Of a stretch of DNA of 64,000 bases, positions 1 through 9,900 are shown one piece after another. Position 1 is the first letter of the stretch, and every line of letters starts with the position of its first letter. The position numbers and the translations under genes were made by a program. The notes under the pieces are model-generated. The model was not told where the DNA came from and searched no databases. It worked only from the letters and a program-made list of their open reading frames with translations. The DNA is from Microbacterium sp. TPD7012 (GTDB lineage Bacteria; Actinomycetota; Actinomycetes; Actinomycetales; Microbacteriaceae), in NCBI RefSeq assembly GCF_003075395.1, contig NZ_QDFV01000003.1, positions 606,189-670,188 of the forward strand, read 5' to 3'.

Positions 1-858
1 CACGGCGGCCGCGGCGATGATCATGAGCGGCGTGAGGATCGCGGTGACCGCCTCCGTGCCGGACCCGGTGATCTGGAACGTCAGGATCTCGAAGCTGTAC
101 TCGATGCGCGCGGAGCCGGCGACAGCAAGCCACAGGAACGGCGTCGCCGCCACGGCCTCGATCTGCAGTCCGCGCCCCGTCTGCTCGGTGAGGAAGCCGA
201 ACACCTCGGTGTCCGCCCCGAGCAGCAGCAGCACCACGACGACACCGGCGCTGACGGCTGCGGCGGCGAGCAGCATCCGGATCCGCGCACGGACGGCCAG
301 GATCGCCGCCAGGACCAGAGCACCCGGCCAGATCTTGATCCAGGCGCCGATCGTCAGCAGCGCGACGGCCACGACGGGTCGCGACGCGAGCCAGAGTCCG
401 CCGATCACGGCGAGCGGGACGGTGATCGCGTCGATCCGGTAGATCGCGATGGGACCGAGGAGCAGGACGGCGGCGATCCAGAACCACGCGGCGACGCGCC
501 GCGGCCGGGACGGCGCTCGTCCGATCAGGACGCCGAACGCGACAGCGTCGAGCACCGTGACCAGAAGCGCCCAGGCGACCAGGTAGGCACCGGAGACTCC
601 GAGAAGCGGCACGAGCGGCGCGGCCAGTCCCGCGGTCAGCAGCATCGGCACGAGGGCGAGCTGTGGATAGACCCACGTATCGCTGACACCCATGATCGCT
701 CCCCCGCCGATCGCCGACGACGCCCAGGGCTCATAGACCAGGACGACGTCGCCCATGGGCTGGCTCGGATACACCCAGCCCAGCGCGGCCGTGACGAGGT
801 GCACGAAAAGGAAGACACACCACAGCACGACCACGCGGGTCGTCCGGGTCCGGCTCAC
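1..858 (-). CDS. GT87-type polytopic glycosyltransferase (partial, C-terminus outside window)
   Basis: The frame stays open to the window edge, giving 286 codons without a stop. The protein is almost wholly hydrophobic, with repeated membrane segments rich in Leu, Val and Ala separated by short basic loops. An Arg-Ile-Asp-Ala stretch about halfway resembles the conserved Arg/Asp loop of GT87 (DUF2029) polyprenyl-phosphate-mannose-dependent transferases; that family would place it in the cytoplasmic membrane building a wall or lipid glycan. The start is GTG at 858 and overlaps the nnrD stop in a GTGA arrangement, so it is probably translated with nnrD. The assignment rests on topology and one motif. 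Substrate is unknown, and another family of polytopic membrane protein remains possible. Confidence 0.6.
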   Translation of the reverse strand, partial: MSRTRTTRVVVLWCVFLFVHLVTAALGWVYPSQPMGDVVLVYEPWASSAIGGGAIMGVSDTWVYPQLALVPMLLTAGLAAPLVPLLGVSGAYLVAWALLVTVLDAVAFGVLIGRAPSRPRRVAAWFWIAAVLLLGPIAIYRIDAITVPLAVIGGLWLASRPVVAVALLTIGAWIKIWPGALVLAAILAVRARIRMLLAAAAVSAGVVVVLLLLGADTEVFGFLTEQTGRGLQIEAVAATPFLWLAVAGSARIEYSFEILTFQITGSGTEAVTAILTPLMIIAAAAV

Positions 859-1688
859 GCCAGGACGTCCGCGATCGCGGACGGGAGAGCATCCGCGACA
901 TCCATCGCGACGATCGGGTGTCCCGGTGCGCCCTCGAGCACACCCGCGGCGATGCGGGCGGCATGGCCGTGCAACCACGCTCCCGCCGCTGCGGCCTCCG
1001 CCAGAGAGGCGCCGGGATTGGCGGCCGTGACCGCGCCGAGAGCGCCGGCGAGCACATCCCCGGTCCCTGCCGTCGCCAGCCAGCCGGTCCCGGCTTCCAC
1101 GGCGATGACGGCTCCGGACGGGTCGGCGATCAGCGTTCGAGCGCCTTTGAGCAGCACGGTTCCACCGATCTTCGCGGCGACCTGGGACGCCGCCTCGGCA
1201 CGGTCGTCGCCCGACGAGGGCACCCGCAGACGCTCCCGCAGCCTCGAGAACTCGCGCGCGTGCGGCGTCACGAGGAAGGGAGCGCGCGTGCCAGGCGCGA
1301 GGTCGAGTGCCCCGGCGTCGATGATCACCGTGACCGACCCGGAGAGGATCTCCCGCAGCGCCAGGGTCTCGGTGTCGCTGCGCTCCCCCGGATCCGTGCC
1401 CGACCCGATCACCCAGACGTCCACCCGCGTTCCGCCCGCGTCGGGACCGGCGACCGTCTCCGGACGACGAGCCAGCACGGCATCCGCCACTCGGGACGCC
1501 CCGACGTACCGGACGAAACCGGCACCTGCCCGCCACGCGGCCTCGACACCGAGGACGGCGGCACCGGGGTAGGCGGGCGAGCCGGTGCGCAGCGCGACGA
1601 CGCCACGAGCGTACTTGTCGTCGTCCGACGTCGGCACCCGGAGGAACCGCGCGGTATCGCTGCGTGTCCACTCGCGCACCTCGACCAT
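855..1688 (-). CDS. nnrD: ADP-dependent (S)-NAD(P)H-hydrate dehydratase
   Basis: A 277-residue carbohydrate-kinase-fold repair enzyme that dehydrates the S form of damaged NAD(P)H hydrate back to NAD(P)H. The family signature GTGDVLAG is at about residues 208-215 and supplies the catalytic Asp. DAGALD (about 124-129) and TPHAREF (about 141-147) are also typical. Only the dehydratase (CarK) domain is present; the NnrE epimerase half, fused in E. coli, is absent and must be encoded elsewhere. The ATG at 1688 lies six bases after a TAACGT hexamer and has no good ribosome-binding site, suggesting a leaderless transcript that continues into the downstream membrane protein. It is divergent from the flavin oxidoreductase gene. 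Confidence 0.9.
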   Translation of the reverse strand: MVEVREWTRSDTARFLRVPTSDDDKYARGVVALRTGSPAYPGAAVLGVEAAWRAGAGFVRYVGASRVADAVLARRPETVAGPDAGGTRVDVWVIGSGTDPGERSDTETLALREILSGSVTVIIDAGALDLAPGTRAPFLVTPHAREFSRLRERLRVPSSGDDRAEAASQVAAKIGGTVLLKGARTLIADPSGAVIAVEAGTGWLATAGTGDVLAGALGAVTAANPGASLAEAAAAGAWLHGHAARIAAGVLEGAPGHPIVAMDVADALPSAIADVLA

Positions 1689-1694
1689 GACTCC

Positions 1695-1700
1695 ACGTTA
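1695..1700 (-). promoter_or_regulatory. Putative -10 box of nnrD, leaderless
   Basis: TAACGT on the minus strand, followed by six bases (GGAGTC) and the nnrD ATG. The spacing puts the predicted transcription start on the start codon. The same hexamer occurs on the plus strand at 1733-1738 for the divergent gene. Confidence 0.5.
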
Positions 1701-1732
1701 GCGGGACGGCCCCCGCCCCGCGCACGCGGGGG

Positions 1733-1738
1733 TAACGT
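1733..1738 (+). promoter_or_regulatory. Putative -10 box of the flavin oxidoreductase gene, leaderless
   Basis: TAACGT, then six bases (CGAACG), then the GTG start at 1745. There is no Shine-Dalgarno-like purine run between the hexamer and the start. Confidence 0.5.
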
Positions 1739-1744
1739 CGAACG

Positions 1745-2812
1745 GTGAGCCTCCTTTTCTCCCCGCTGACCATCCGATCCGTCACGTTCCGCAACCGCCT
1801 GTGGGTGTCGCCGATGTGCATGTACAGCGCCGTCGACGGCGTCGTGCAGGAATGGCACCACAGCCATCTCGCCCAGTTCGCGTCCGGCGGCGCGGGGCTC
1901 ATCGTGGCGGAGGCGACCGCCGTCGTGCCGGAGGGTCGCATCTCGCCGCGCGACGTCGGACTCTGGAACGACGACCAGCGCGACGCCTGGGCTCCCATCG
2001 TGCAGGCGATCCACGATCGCGGTGCGGTCGCCGGGATCCAGCTCGCCCACGCGGGTCGCAAGGCCTCGACCTGGTGGCCGTGGGCGGAGAGTCGCGGCTC
2101 GGTGCCGTCCGACGAGGGCGGGTGGACGACGAGCGCACCGTCCGCCGTCGCCTTCGAGGGCTTCGCCGATCCGGCCGCGCTGGATGCCGCAGGGATCGAC
2201 CGCGTGGTCGACGCCTTCGCCGCGGCCGCCCGACGCGCGGTCGACGCGGGCTTCGACGTGCTCGAACTGCACGGGGCGCACGGCTACCTGCTGCACCAGT
2301 TCCTGTCGCCGCTGTCGAACCTCCGCGACGACGAGTACGGCGGGTCGCTGGACAACCGCGCCCGACTGCTCCTGCGCGTCGTGGACGCCGTCCGCGCCGA
2401 GGTCGGCGAGGAGGTTCCGCTGTTCGTGCGCATCTCGGCCACGGACCACGCCGACGGCGGCTTCACCGCCGACGAGGCGGCTGTGGTCGGAGACTGGGCG
2501 TCTCAGCACGGCGCGGACTTCATCGACGTCTCCAGCGGCGGGCTCGTCGCCCACCAGCGGATCGAGGTCTTCCCGGGCTACCAGGTCCCCCTCGCCGAGA
2601 CCGTCCGGCAGGGAGGACGCATCCCGGTCTCGGCCGTCGGACTCATCACGGCGGCGGAACAGGCCGAGCAGGTGCTCGCCGGGGGCGCGGCCGATGCGAT
2701 CTTCGCCGGACGCGAATGGCTGCGCGATCCGCATTTCGGCCTCCGCGCGGCGCACGAGCTCGGCGCCGAGGTCGCCTGGCCGCCGCAGTACGACCGCGCA
2801 CGCTGGCGCTGA
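1745..2812 (+). CDS. namA: NADH:flavin oxidoreductase, old yellow enzyme (YqjM/NamA class)
   Basis: A 355-residue FMN TIM-barrel ene-reductase expected to reduce activated C=C bonds with NAD(P)H. The N-terminus has the YqjM-class pattern: Cys25 and Tyr27 in SPMCMYSA, which in that class contact the flavin and substrate. ELHGAHGYLLHQFLSP (about residues 170-185) and the following DEYGGS carry the substrate-binding and FMN motifs of the family. The C-terminal DAIFAGREWLRDPHF contributes to FMN phosphate binding. Length matches YqjM homologues. The GTG start at 1745 sits six bases after a -10-like TAACGT. The gene is monocistronic and ends at a strong hairpin. The natural substrate is not evident from context. 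Confidence 0.87.
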   Translation: MSLLFSPLTIRSVTFRNRLWVSPMCMYSAVDGVVQEWHHSHLAQFASGGAGLIVAEATAVVPEGRISPRDVGLWNDDQRDAWAPIVQAIHDRGAVAGIQLAHAGRKASTWWPWAESRGSVPSDEGGWTTSAPSAVAFEGFADPAALDAAGIDRVVDAFAAAARRAVDAGFDVLELHGAHGYLLHQFLSPLSNLRDDEYGGSLDNRARLLLRVVDAVRAEVGEEVPLFVRISATDHADGGFTADEAAVVGDWASQHGADFIDVSSGGLVAHQRIEVFPGYQVPLAETVRQGGRIPVSAVGLITAAEQAEQVLAGGAADAIFAGREWLRDPHFGLRAAHELGAEVAWPPQYDRARWR

Positions 2813-2826
2813 CCGGCGCCGTGCCG

Positions 2827-2869
2827 GACGAAGGCCGCCGCCCCGAGAACCGGGACGGCGGCCTTCGTC
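2827..2869. terminator. Bidirectional intrinsic terminator hairpin
   Basis: A 14-bp perfect outer stem (2827-2840 with 2856-2869), one C/A mismatch, then four more base pairs around a 5-base loop. It lies between convergent genes ending at 2812 and 2885, so it can serve both. There is no long U tract, as is common in high-GC actinobacteria. Confidence 0.75.
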
Positions 2870-2884
2870 GTGAGGCGTGCGCGG

Positions 2885-3946
2885 TCAGCGTCCCCGGATG
2901 CGACGGGTCGCGTCCTGCACCTCGCCGACGAGCTCCTCCAGGATGTCCTCCAGGAACAGCACGGCGGTCGTGCGGCCGTCCGCGTCGCGCACCTTGGCCA
3001 GATGACGACCGGCACGGCGCATGAGCGCGAGGGCGTCCTCCAGATCGGTGTCCTCCTGCACGGGGACCATGTGGTGGATGCGCTTCGCCGGAAGCGGCTC
3101 CACCAGCTTCTCGGCGGCGTCCGGGCCGTCGGAAGCCCGCAGGATGTCCTTCAGATGGACGTAGCCGACCGGCACGGCATCCGCATCGACGATCACGTAG
3201 CGGGAGAACCCGTATCGGGCGACCGCCTTCTCGATGTCATCGGGTGTCGTCGACTGCGGCAGCGTGATGAGGTCGCTGAGCGGAACGGCCACGTCGCGCG
3301 CCTTCTTGTCCGTGAACTCCACGGCGGCCGCCACGGTTCCCGCGGTATCGGTCAGCACGCCCTCTCGGCGCGACTGATCGACGATGGTCGCGACCTCGTC
3401 GAGCGTGAAGGTCGAGGCGGCCTCGTTCTTCGGCTCGACCCGGAACAGTCGCAGCACGCCGTTGGCGGCCGCGTTCAGGAGCCAGATCACCGGCATGAAG
3501 ATCTTCGACACCCACACGAGCGGGGTCGCCAGGATCAGCACGGCCCGGTCCGGCACCGAGAACGCGAGGTTCTTCGGCACCATCTCGCCGAACACGACGT
3601 GCAGGAACGAGACGATCAGCAGCGCGATCGTGAACGACACCACATCGACGACGCCGTCCGACCAGCCGAGCGCGTGCATCGGCACGGCGAGCAGGTGGTG
3701 GATCGCGGGCTCGGAGACGTTCAGGATCAGCAGCGAGCAGATCGTGATGCCGAGCTGCGATGTCGCGAGCATCAGCGTCGCGTGCTCCATGGCATAGAGC
3801 GCGGTCTTGGCAGCGCGCGAGCCCTCCTCGGCGCGCGGCTCGATCTGCGAGCGACGCGCGGAGATGACCGCGAACTCGGCACCGACGAAGAACGCGTTCG
3901 CGACGAGCAGCACCACGAGCCAGGCGAGTCCTCCCCAATCGTTCAT
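2885..3946 (-). CDS. CNNM/CBS-domain membrane protein, short form
   Basis: A 353-residue member of the hemolysin-C/CorC-like (CNNM, formerly DUF21) family. The N-terminal half has about four membrane segments, with NAFFVGAEFAVIS at the start and a VFGEMVPKN motif around residue 115. Two CBS repeats follow (about 200-345). The protein ends right after the second CBS domain at RRIRGR, so it lacks the C-terminal CorC_HlyC domain that its upstream neighbour has. CNNM proteins are linked to Mg2+/Co2+ homeostasis or efflux; the ion here is not shown. The ATG at 3946 overlaps the stop of the preceding paralogue (ATGA), implying translational coupling and perhaps a heteromeric pair. Confidence 0.85.
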   Translation of the reverse strand: MNDWGGLAWLVVLLVANAFFVGAEFAVISARRSQIEPRAEEGSRAAKTALYAMEHATLMLATSQLGITICSLLILNVSEPAIHHLLAVPMHALGWSDGVVDVVSFTIALLIVSFLHVVFGEMVPKNLAFSVPDRAVLILATPLVWVSKIFMPVIWLLNAAANGVLRLFRVEPKNEAASTFTLDEVATIVDQSRREGVLTDTAGTVAAAVEFTDKKARDVAVPLSDLITLPQSTTPDDIEKAVARYGFSRYVIVDADAVPVGYVHLKDILRASDGPDAAEKLVEPLPAKRIHHMVPVQEDTDLEDALALMRRAGRHLAKVRDADGRTTAVLFLEDILEELVGEVQDATRRIRGR

Positions 3947-5259
3947 CGGGTGGCCTCCTCTGCGGTGTGGTGCGGTCTCGGGACGTATCTCACGCGGTCG
4001 ACCCTCCGGCCGTCCATCCGGACGACCTGGAGCATGCCGCTGTCGACCGTCACCTCGTCTCCGACGGTCGGCACGCGCTCGAGCACGCTCATGACGTACC
4101 CGCCGACCGTGTCGTAGACGTCGCCCTCCGGAACCACGACTCCGGCGCGGCTGCGCAGCTCGTCCGGTCGCAGCTCACCCGGGAACATGATGCCGTCGCG
4201 CCCGCGGACGATGCCGGCCCTCGTGCGGTCGTGCTCGTCCGACACCTCGCCGACGAGCTCCTCGACGAGGTCCTCGAGTGTCACGAGACCCGCGGTGCCG
4301 CCGTACTCGTCGACGACGATGGCGAGCTGGTAGCCGCGAGCGCGGAGCTCGGAGATGAGACCGTCGACGTGCACGGTCTCCGGGACCCGGAGCGCGTCCG
4401 TCGCGAGAGCGCCCACCGGTACCTCCGCGCGACGCTCACGCGGCACCGAGATGGCCGCCTTCAGGTGCACGACGCCGGAGATGTCGTCGAGGTCGTCGTC
4501 GTAGACGGGGAAGCGGCTGTGGCCGGTGCGACGTGCCAGCTGGATGACGTCATCGGCGGAGTCGCCCGCGGCGAGCGCATGCATGCTCGGCCGAGCCGTC
4601 ATCACATCGGCGGCGCTGAGCCGCGAGAAGGTGAGCGTGCGGTCGAGCAGGCTGGCCGTGTCGGCCTCGAGCAGCCCCGCGTTCGCGGAGCGGCGGACGA
4701 GGGACGAGAGCTCCTCGGCGCTGCGCGCACCGGAGAGCTCCTCCTTGGGCTCGATGCCCATGCTGCGCAGCACACCGTTCGCGCTGCCGTTGAGCACCAC
4801 GATGGCGGGCTTGAACACCGTCGTGAACGCGACCTGGAAGGGGATGACGAGCTTGGCGGTCTGCCGCGGCAGCGCCAGCGCGAAGTTCTTCGGGACCAGC
4901 TCGCCGAGGATCATCGACAGCACCGTGGCGACCAGCATCGCGACGATCGTCGCGATCGGAGCGACGGCAGCCTCGGGGATGCTCCAGGCGAGGAGAGTCG
5001 GACGGAGCAGGTTCGACAGCGCGGGCTCCATCGTGTAACCGGTGAGGAGCGTCGTCAGCGTGATGCCGAGCTGCGCCGACGAGAGATGCGTCGACGTGTG
5101 CTTGAGAGCGCTGATCGTGAGCGAGAGCCGGGATTCGCCTCGTGCCTGACGCGCCTCGAGGTCGGCGCGGTCGAGATTGACCAGCGCGAACTCGCTCGCG
5201 ACGAAGAGGCCGGTGCCGACCGTGAGCAGGAGCCCCACGCCCAACATGATGTAGTCCAT
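3943..5259 (-). CDS. CNNM/CBS/CorC_HlyC-domain membrane protein, long form
   Basis: A 438-residue protein with the full three-part architecture: membrane CNNM domain (about 1-190, with ASEFALVN and [11 protein letters not shown]), paired CBS domains (about 200-330) and a C-terminal CorC_HlyC domain (about 345-430) containing [11 protein letters not shown]. Family members are membrane transporters or regulators of divalent cations. I chose the ATG at 5259, preceded by GGAGAGG at suitable spacing, over a start 17 codons earlier that has no ribosome-binding site. It is first of a two-gene operon with its shorter paralogue at 2885-3946. The upstream gap to guaB1 (5260-5370) contains a CATAAT hexamer at 5326-5331 on the minus strand that could be a -10 box, without a clear -35. 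Confidence 0.85.
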   Translation of the reverse strand: MDYIMLGVGLLLTVGTGLFVASEFALVNLDRADLEARQARGESRLSLTISALKHTSTHLSSAQLGITLTTLLTGYTMEPALSNLLRPTLLAWSIPEAAVAPIATIVAMLVATVLSMILGELVPKNFALALPRQTAKLVIPFQVAFTTVFKPAIVVLNGSANGVLRSMGIEPKEELSGARSAEELSSLVRRSANAGLLEADTASLLDRTLTFSRLSAADVMTARPSMHALAAGDSADDVIQLARRTGHSRFPVYDDDLDDISGVVHLKAAISVPRERRAEVPVGALATDALRVPETVHVDGLISELRARGYQLAIVVDEYGGTAGLVTLEDLVEELVGEVSDEHDRTRAGIVRGRDGIMFPGELRPDELRSRAGVVVPEGDVYDTVGGYVMSVLERVPTVGDEVTVDSGMLQVVRMDGRRVDRVRYVPRPHHTAEEATR

Positions 5260-5370
5260 CAGAGGTTCCTCTCCGGTGAGAGAGGCGGACAGTGGGGCGA
5301 TGTACTGCAACTGGGAGGGTCGTCCATTATGCGGACGATTCTACAGAACCCGGCGGGGAGCGCGACTCGG

Positions 5371-6825
5371 TTACCAGCTGACCGGGAGCGCCTTGCCCTC
5401 CTCGTATCCCGCGGCCGACTGGAGGCCGACGAGAGCCCGGTCGTGGAACTCCGGCACCGACGACGCGCCGGCGTACGTGAACGACGAGCGCACGCCCGAG
5501 GTGATCATGTCGAGCAGGTCCTCCAGTCCGGGGCGGAGCGGATCCAGGTAGATCGTCGACGAGGAGATCCCCTCGGCGAAGAGCTCCTTGCGCGCACGCT
5601 CGTAGGCGTCGAGGCGGCCGAACCGCGCTTGGACCGCCTTGGTCGAGGCCATGCCCCACGATTCCTTGAAGATCCGTCCCTCTCCGTCGCGCTGCAGTTC
5701 CCCCGGCGCCTCGATCGTGCCGGCGAACCAGGAGCCGACCATGACGGATGCCGCGCCGGCGGCGAGCGCGAGCGCCACGTCGCGGGGGTACCGCACCCCG
5801 CCGTCCGCCCAGACATGGGCCCCGAGCTCTCGCGCCGCCTGCGCGGTCTCGAGCACCGCCGAGAACTGGGGTCGCCCGACCGCGGTCATCATGCGCGTCG
5901 TGCACATCGCGCCGGGGCCCACGCCGACCTTGAGGATCGACGCTCCCGCATCGACGAGGTCGCGCGCGCCGTCGGCGGTGACGATGTTCCCCGCCACGAT
6001 CGGCAGGCCCAGGTCGAGGTCGGCGACCGCGCGCAGCGCGCGCAGCATCCCTTCCTGGTGCCCGTGGGCGGTGTCGACCACCAGCACGTCGACCCCGGCG
6101 CCGGCGAGCGCCTTGGCCTTCGCGGCCACATCCCCGTTGATACCGACAGCGGCGGCGACGGCGAGGCGGCCGTCGGCGTCGAGCGCCGGACGATACAGCG
6201 TGGAGCGCAGCGCGGTGCGCGCGCTCAGCGTTCCCACCAGATGCCCGTGATGGATCACGGTCACCATCTCGACGTCGGCATCCGTGATCACGTCGAAGGC
6301 GTGGCGTTCCGAGCCGATGTCCTCCGCGTCGATCGATGGGACGCCGCTGTGCACGAGATCGCCCAGCTGCGCATCCGGGAGCGCCGTGGCCAGCCGCGTC
6401 GCCGGAAGGATGCCGAGCACCCGGCCGACCTCGATCGGCGCCTCGCCGCGGGCGACGACGATCCCGTGCCCTGCGGTCGGCGGGAGCAGACGGAGCGCGT
6501 CGGCGACGGACGCCTCCGGCGGGAGCACGATCGGCGTGTCCCAGAGCACGGGCTGAGCCTTGACGTCGCGGATCGCGGCGTCCAGGTCCTGCAGCGGCAG
6601 GTCCTGCGGAAGCACGCCGAGTCCGCCGCGGCGGGCGAGCACGGCCGCGAGACGCGGACCCGTCACCGAGTTCATGTTCGAGGCCACCAGGGGCAGCGTC
6701 GCCGGTGTCCCGTCCTGCGGCGCGAGATCGACCTGGAGACGACTGGTCACCGCGGATCGGCGCGGAACCAGGAAGACGTCCGAATAGGTCAGATCGACGG
6801 TCGGCTGCGCACCTGAGAAGTTCAT
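5371..6825 (-). CDS. guaB1: GuaB1-family IMP dehydrogenase-like protein / GMP reductase
   Basis: A 484-residue IMPDH/GMPR TIM-barrel protein of the GuaB1 subfamily. The N-terminus has the LTYSDVFLVP opening of the family. A CBS pair lies at about residues 95-205. The catalytic loop GVGPGAMCTTR (about 300-310) contains the active-site Cys. Annotated as a second IMP dehydrogenase in many actinobacteria, this subfamily was reported in mycobacteria to be a CBS-regulated GMP reductase, which I take as the likelier role: GMP to IMP with NADPH for purine salvage. The ATG at 6825 was chosen over upstream frame extension because the conserved N-terminus starts there and it lies six bases after a TACCGT hexamer. 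Confidence 0.87.
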   Translation of the reverse strand: MNFSGAQPTVDLTYSDVFLVPRRSAVTSRLQVDLAPQDGTPATLPLVASNMNSVTGPRLAAVLARRGGLGVLPQDLPLQDLDAAIRDVKAQPVLWDTPIVLPPEASVADALRLLPPTAGHGIVVARGEAPIEVGRVLGILPATRLATALPDAQLGDLVHSGVPSIDAEDIGSERHAFDVITDADVEMVTVIHHGHLVGTLSARTALRSTLYRPALDADGRLAVAAAVGINGDVAAKAKALAGAGVDVLVVDTAHGHQEGMLRALRAVADLDLGLPIVAGNIVTADGARDLVDAGASILKVGVGPGAMCTTRMMTAVGRPQFSAVLETAQAARELGAHVWADGGVRYPRDVALALAAGAASVMVGSWFAGTIEAPGELQRDGEGRIFKESWGMASTKAVQARFGRLDAYERARKELFAEGISSSTIYLDPLRPGLEDLLDMITSGVRSSFTYAGASSVPEFHDRALVGLQSAAGYEEGKALPVSW

Positions 6826-6831
6826 GTCTCC

Positions 6832-6837
6832 ACGGTA
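6832..6837 (-). promoter_or_regulatory. Putative -10 box of guaB1
   Basis: TACCGT on the minus strand, six bases (GGAGAC) before the ATG. The GGAG inside the spacer is too close to act as a standard ribosome-binding site, so leaderless expression is favoured. Confidence 0.45.
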
Positions 6838-6893
6838 CTCAGATCGCCGCGCGGTCGGCACACGGCTTCGACGATTGCCGGGGCGAAACACGT

Positions 6894-6899
6894 TAGGCT
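6894..6899 (+). promoter_or_regulatory. Putative -10 box upstream of kgd
   Basis: TAGGCT, the hexamer seen before several genes in this window. Here it lies about 86 bases before the GTG, giving a leadered mRNA, which agrees with the presence of a ribosome-binding site (AGAGGG, 6971-6976). The gap 6826-6985 holds nothing else I can recognise. Confidence 0.35.
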
Positions 6900-6985
6900 T
6901 GACAGTCGAGAGTGTGCGGACCCGGGCGCATCCTGCGCCGTCGTCTGCACCAGAGTGCTTCAGCGATGAAAGAGGGCGATACAGC

Positions 6986-9900
6986 GTGTCGAACCAGGTG
7001 ACCGGCGTCGGAGGCGACGGGGGGTTCGGAGCCAATTCCTGGCTCGTCGAAGAGCTCTACGAGCAGTTCAAGGAGAACCGCGACTCGGTCGACAAGGAGT
7101 GGTGGCCGGTTCTGGAGAAGTACCACGCGGACACCACCGGCTCCGCGGCTCCTGCGGCTGCCCCCGCGGCCCCCGCTGACACGGCCGCGCATCCCGTCAC
7201 GGCACCGATCCCGGTGATCGGCTCGCAGCCGGTCGCACGGACCACCACCAAGCCGGCGGCCACGGCTCCGATCCCCGCCCAGGCGCCGAAGCCTGCGGCG
7301 AAGGAAGCCGTCGACGCCGCCGAAGAGGACAAGGTCACCCCGCTCCGCGGCCTCCCCAAGACCCTCGCGGCGAACATGGACGAGTCCCTGACCGTCCCGA
7401 CCGCGACCAGCGTCCGCACCGTTCCGGCGAAGCTGATGATCGACAACCGCATCGTCATCAACAACCACATGGCCCGCACGCGTGGCGGCAAGATCAGCTT
7501 CACGCACCTCATCGGCTGGGCGCTCATCCGCACCCTCGACGAGTTCCGCAGCCAGAACGTGTTCTACGCCGAGATCGACGGCAAGCCGTCCGTCGTCGCA
7601 CCGGCGCACGTGAACCTCGGCATCGCGATCGACCTGCCCAAGCCCGACGGCACGCGCGCCCTCATGGTCCCGAGCATCAAGCGCGCCGACACCCTGAGCT
7701 TCACCGAGTACCTGTCGGCGTACGAGGATCTGGTCACGCGCGCCCGCGGCAACAAGCTGACCGCCGCGGACTTCCAGGGCACCACGGTGTCGCTGACCAA
7801 CCCGGGCGGCATCGGAACCGTGCACTCGGTTCCGCGTCTGATGAAGGGCCAGGGCTGCATCATCGGCGCCGGCGCCCTCGAGTACCCGGCCGAGTTCCAG
7901 GGCGCGAGCGACAAGACGCTCAACGAGCTCGCGATCGGCAAGACCATCACCCTGACCAGCACCTACGACCACCGCGTCATCCAGGGCGCCGGGTCGGGCG
8001 AGTTCCTCAAGAAGGTGCACGAGCTGCTCATCGGGCAGCGCGGCTTCTACGACGACATCTTCGCGGCGCTGCGCATCCCGTACGCGCCGATCCGCTGGAA
8101 CCCCGACATCGCGGTCGACCTCGCCGAGCGCGTCGACAAGCAGTCCCGCGTGCAGGAGCTCATCAACTCCTTCCGCGTGCGCGGCCACCTGATGGCCGAC
8201 ATCGATCCGCTGGAGTACGTGCAGCGGTCGCACCCCGACCTCGAGATCGAGAGCCACGGGCTCACCTTCTGGGACCTGGATCGCGAGTTCGTCACCGGCG
8301 GCTTCGGGGGCCGGCGACTCGCGAAGCTGCGCGACATCCTCGGCGTGCTGCGCGACTCGTACTGCCGCACGCTCGGCATCGAGTACATGCACATCCAGGA
8401 CCCGGAGCAGCGCCGCTGGTTCCAGGAGAAGGTCGAGGTCAAGTACCAGAAGCCCGGCCACGACGAGCAGCTCCGCGTCCTCCGCAAGCTCAACGAGGCC
8501 GAGGCGTTCGAGACGTTCCTGCAGACGAAGTTCGTCGGCCAGAAGCGGTTCTCGCTCGAGGGCGGCGAGTCGCTCATCCCGCTTCTCGACGAGATCCTCC
8601 AGGGCGCCGCGACGGCCGGACTCGAGGGCGCGGCGATCGGCATGGCCCACCGCGGTCGTCTGAACGTGCTCACCAACATCGCCGGCAAGACCTACGGGCA
8701 GGTGTTCCGCGAGTTCGAGGGCACGCAGACCCCGGGCAACCAGCGCGGCTCCGGCGATGTGAAGTACCACCTCGGCACCGAGGGCACCTTCGTCGCCGAC
8801 GACGGCTCCGAGCTCCCCGTCTACCTCGCCGCGAACCCCTCGCACCTCGAGACGGTCGACGGAGTCCTCGAGGGCATCGTCCGCGCCAAGCAGGACCGCA
8901 AGCCCATCGGCACCTTCGCCTGGCTGCCGATCCTCGTCCACGGTGACGCGGCCTTCGCAGGCCAGGGCGTCGTGGTCGAGACGCTGCAGATGTCGCAGCT
9001 GCGCGGCTACCGCACCGGCGGCACCATCCACGTGGTCGTCAACAACCAGGTCGGCTTCACGACGTCGCCGAACGACGGTCGCACCTCGGTCTACGCGACC
9101 GATGTCGCCAAGACGATCCAGGCGCCGGTGTTCCACGTGAACGGCGACGACCCCGAGGGCGTCATCCACGTCGCCCAGCTCGCCTTCGAGTATCGCGAGC
9201 GCTTCCACCGCGACGTCGTGATCGACCTGGTCTGCTACCGCCGACGTGGTCACAACGAGGGCGACGACCCCTCGATGACGCAGCCTCTGATGACCGACCT
9301 GATCCAGGCGAAGCGCTCGGTCCGCAAGCTCTACACCGAGTCGCTCGTCGGCCGCGGTGACATCACCGAGCAGGAGTACGACGAGGCGAAGGCGGACTTC
9401 CAGAACCGCCTCGAGATCGCCTTCGCCGAGACGCACGCCGCGGAGACCGGTGCGACGCCGATCGCGCCCGATCTCCTCCCGGTCGAGGAGCAGATCGGCG
9501 CACCGGACATCACCGGCGTGCCGAACGAGGTCATCCAGCTCATCGGCGATGCGTTCGTGAACAAGCCCGAGGGCTTCACGGTGCACCCGAAGATCCAGCA
9601 GCTGCTCGACAAGCGTCTCGACATGAGCCGCAACGGCGGCATCGACTGGGGCTTCGGCGAGCTTCTCGCGTTCGGTTCGCTGCTCGTCGAGGGCACGCCC
9701 GTGCGCTTCGCTGGTCAGGATGCGCGCCGGGGCACGTTCGTGCAGCGTCACGCCACCCTGCACGACCGCGCGAACGGCCAGGAGTGGCTCCCGCTGTCGA
9801 ACCTCTCCGACGCGCAGGGCCGCTTCTTCATCTACGACTCGCTCCTCAGCGAGTACGCCGCCCTCGGCTTCGAGTACGGCTATTCCGTCGAGGCTCCCGA

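Noticed and set aside
3967..6816. Very long open frame on the plus strand opposite the CNNM and guaB1 genes
   Set aside because: High GC keeps antisense frames open. The translation is Arg/His-rich low-complexity sequence, while the minus strand encodes recognisable families through the same region.
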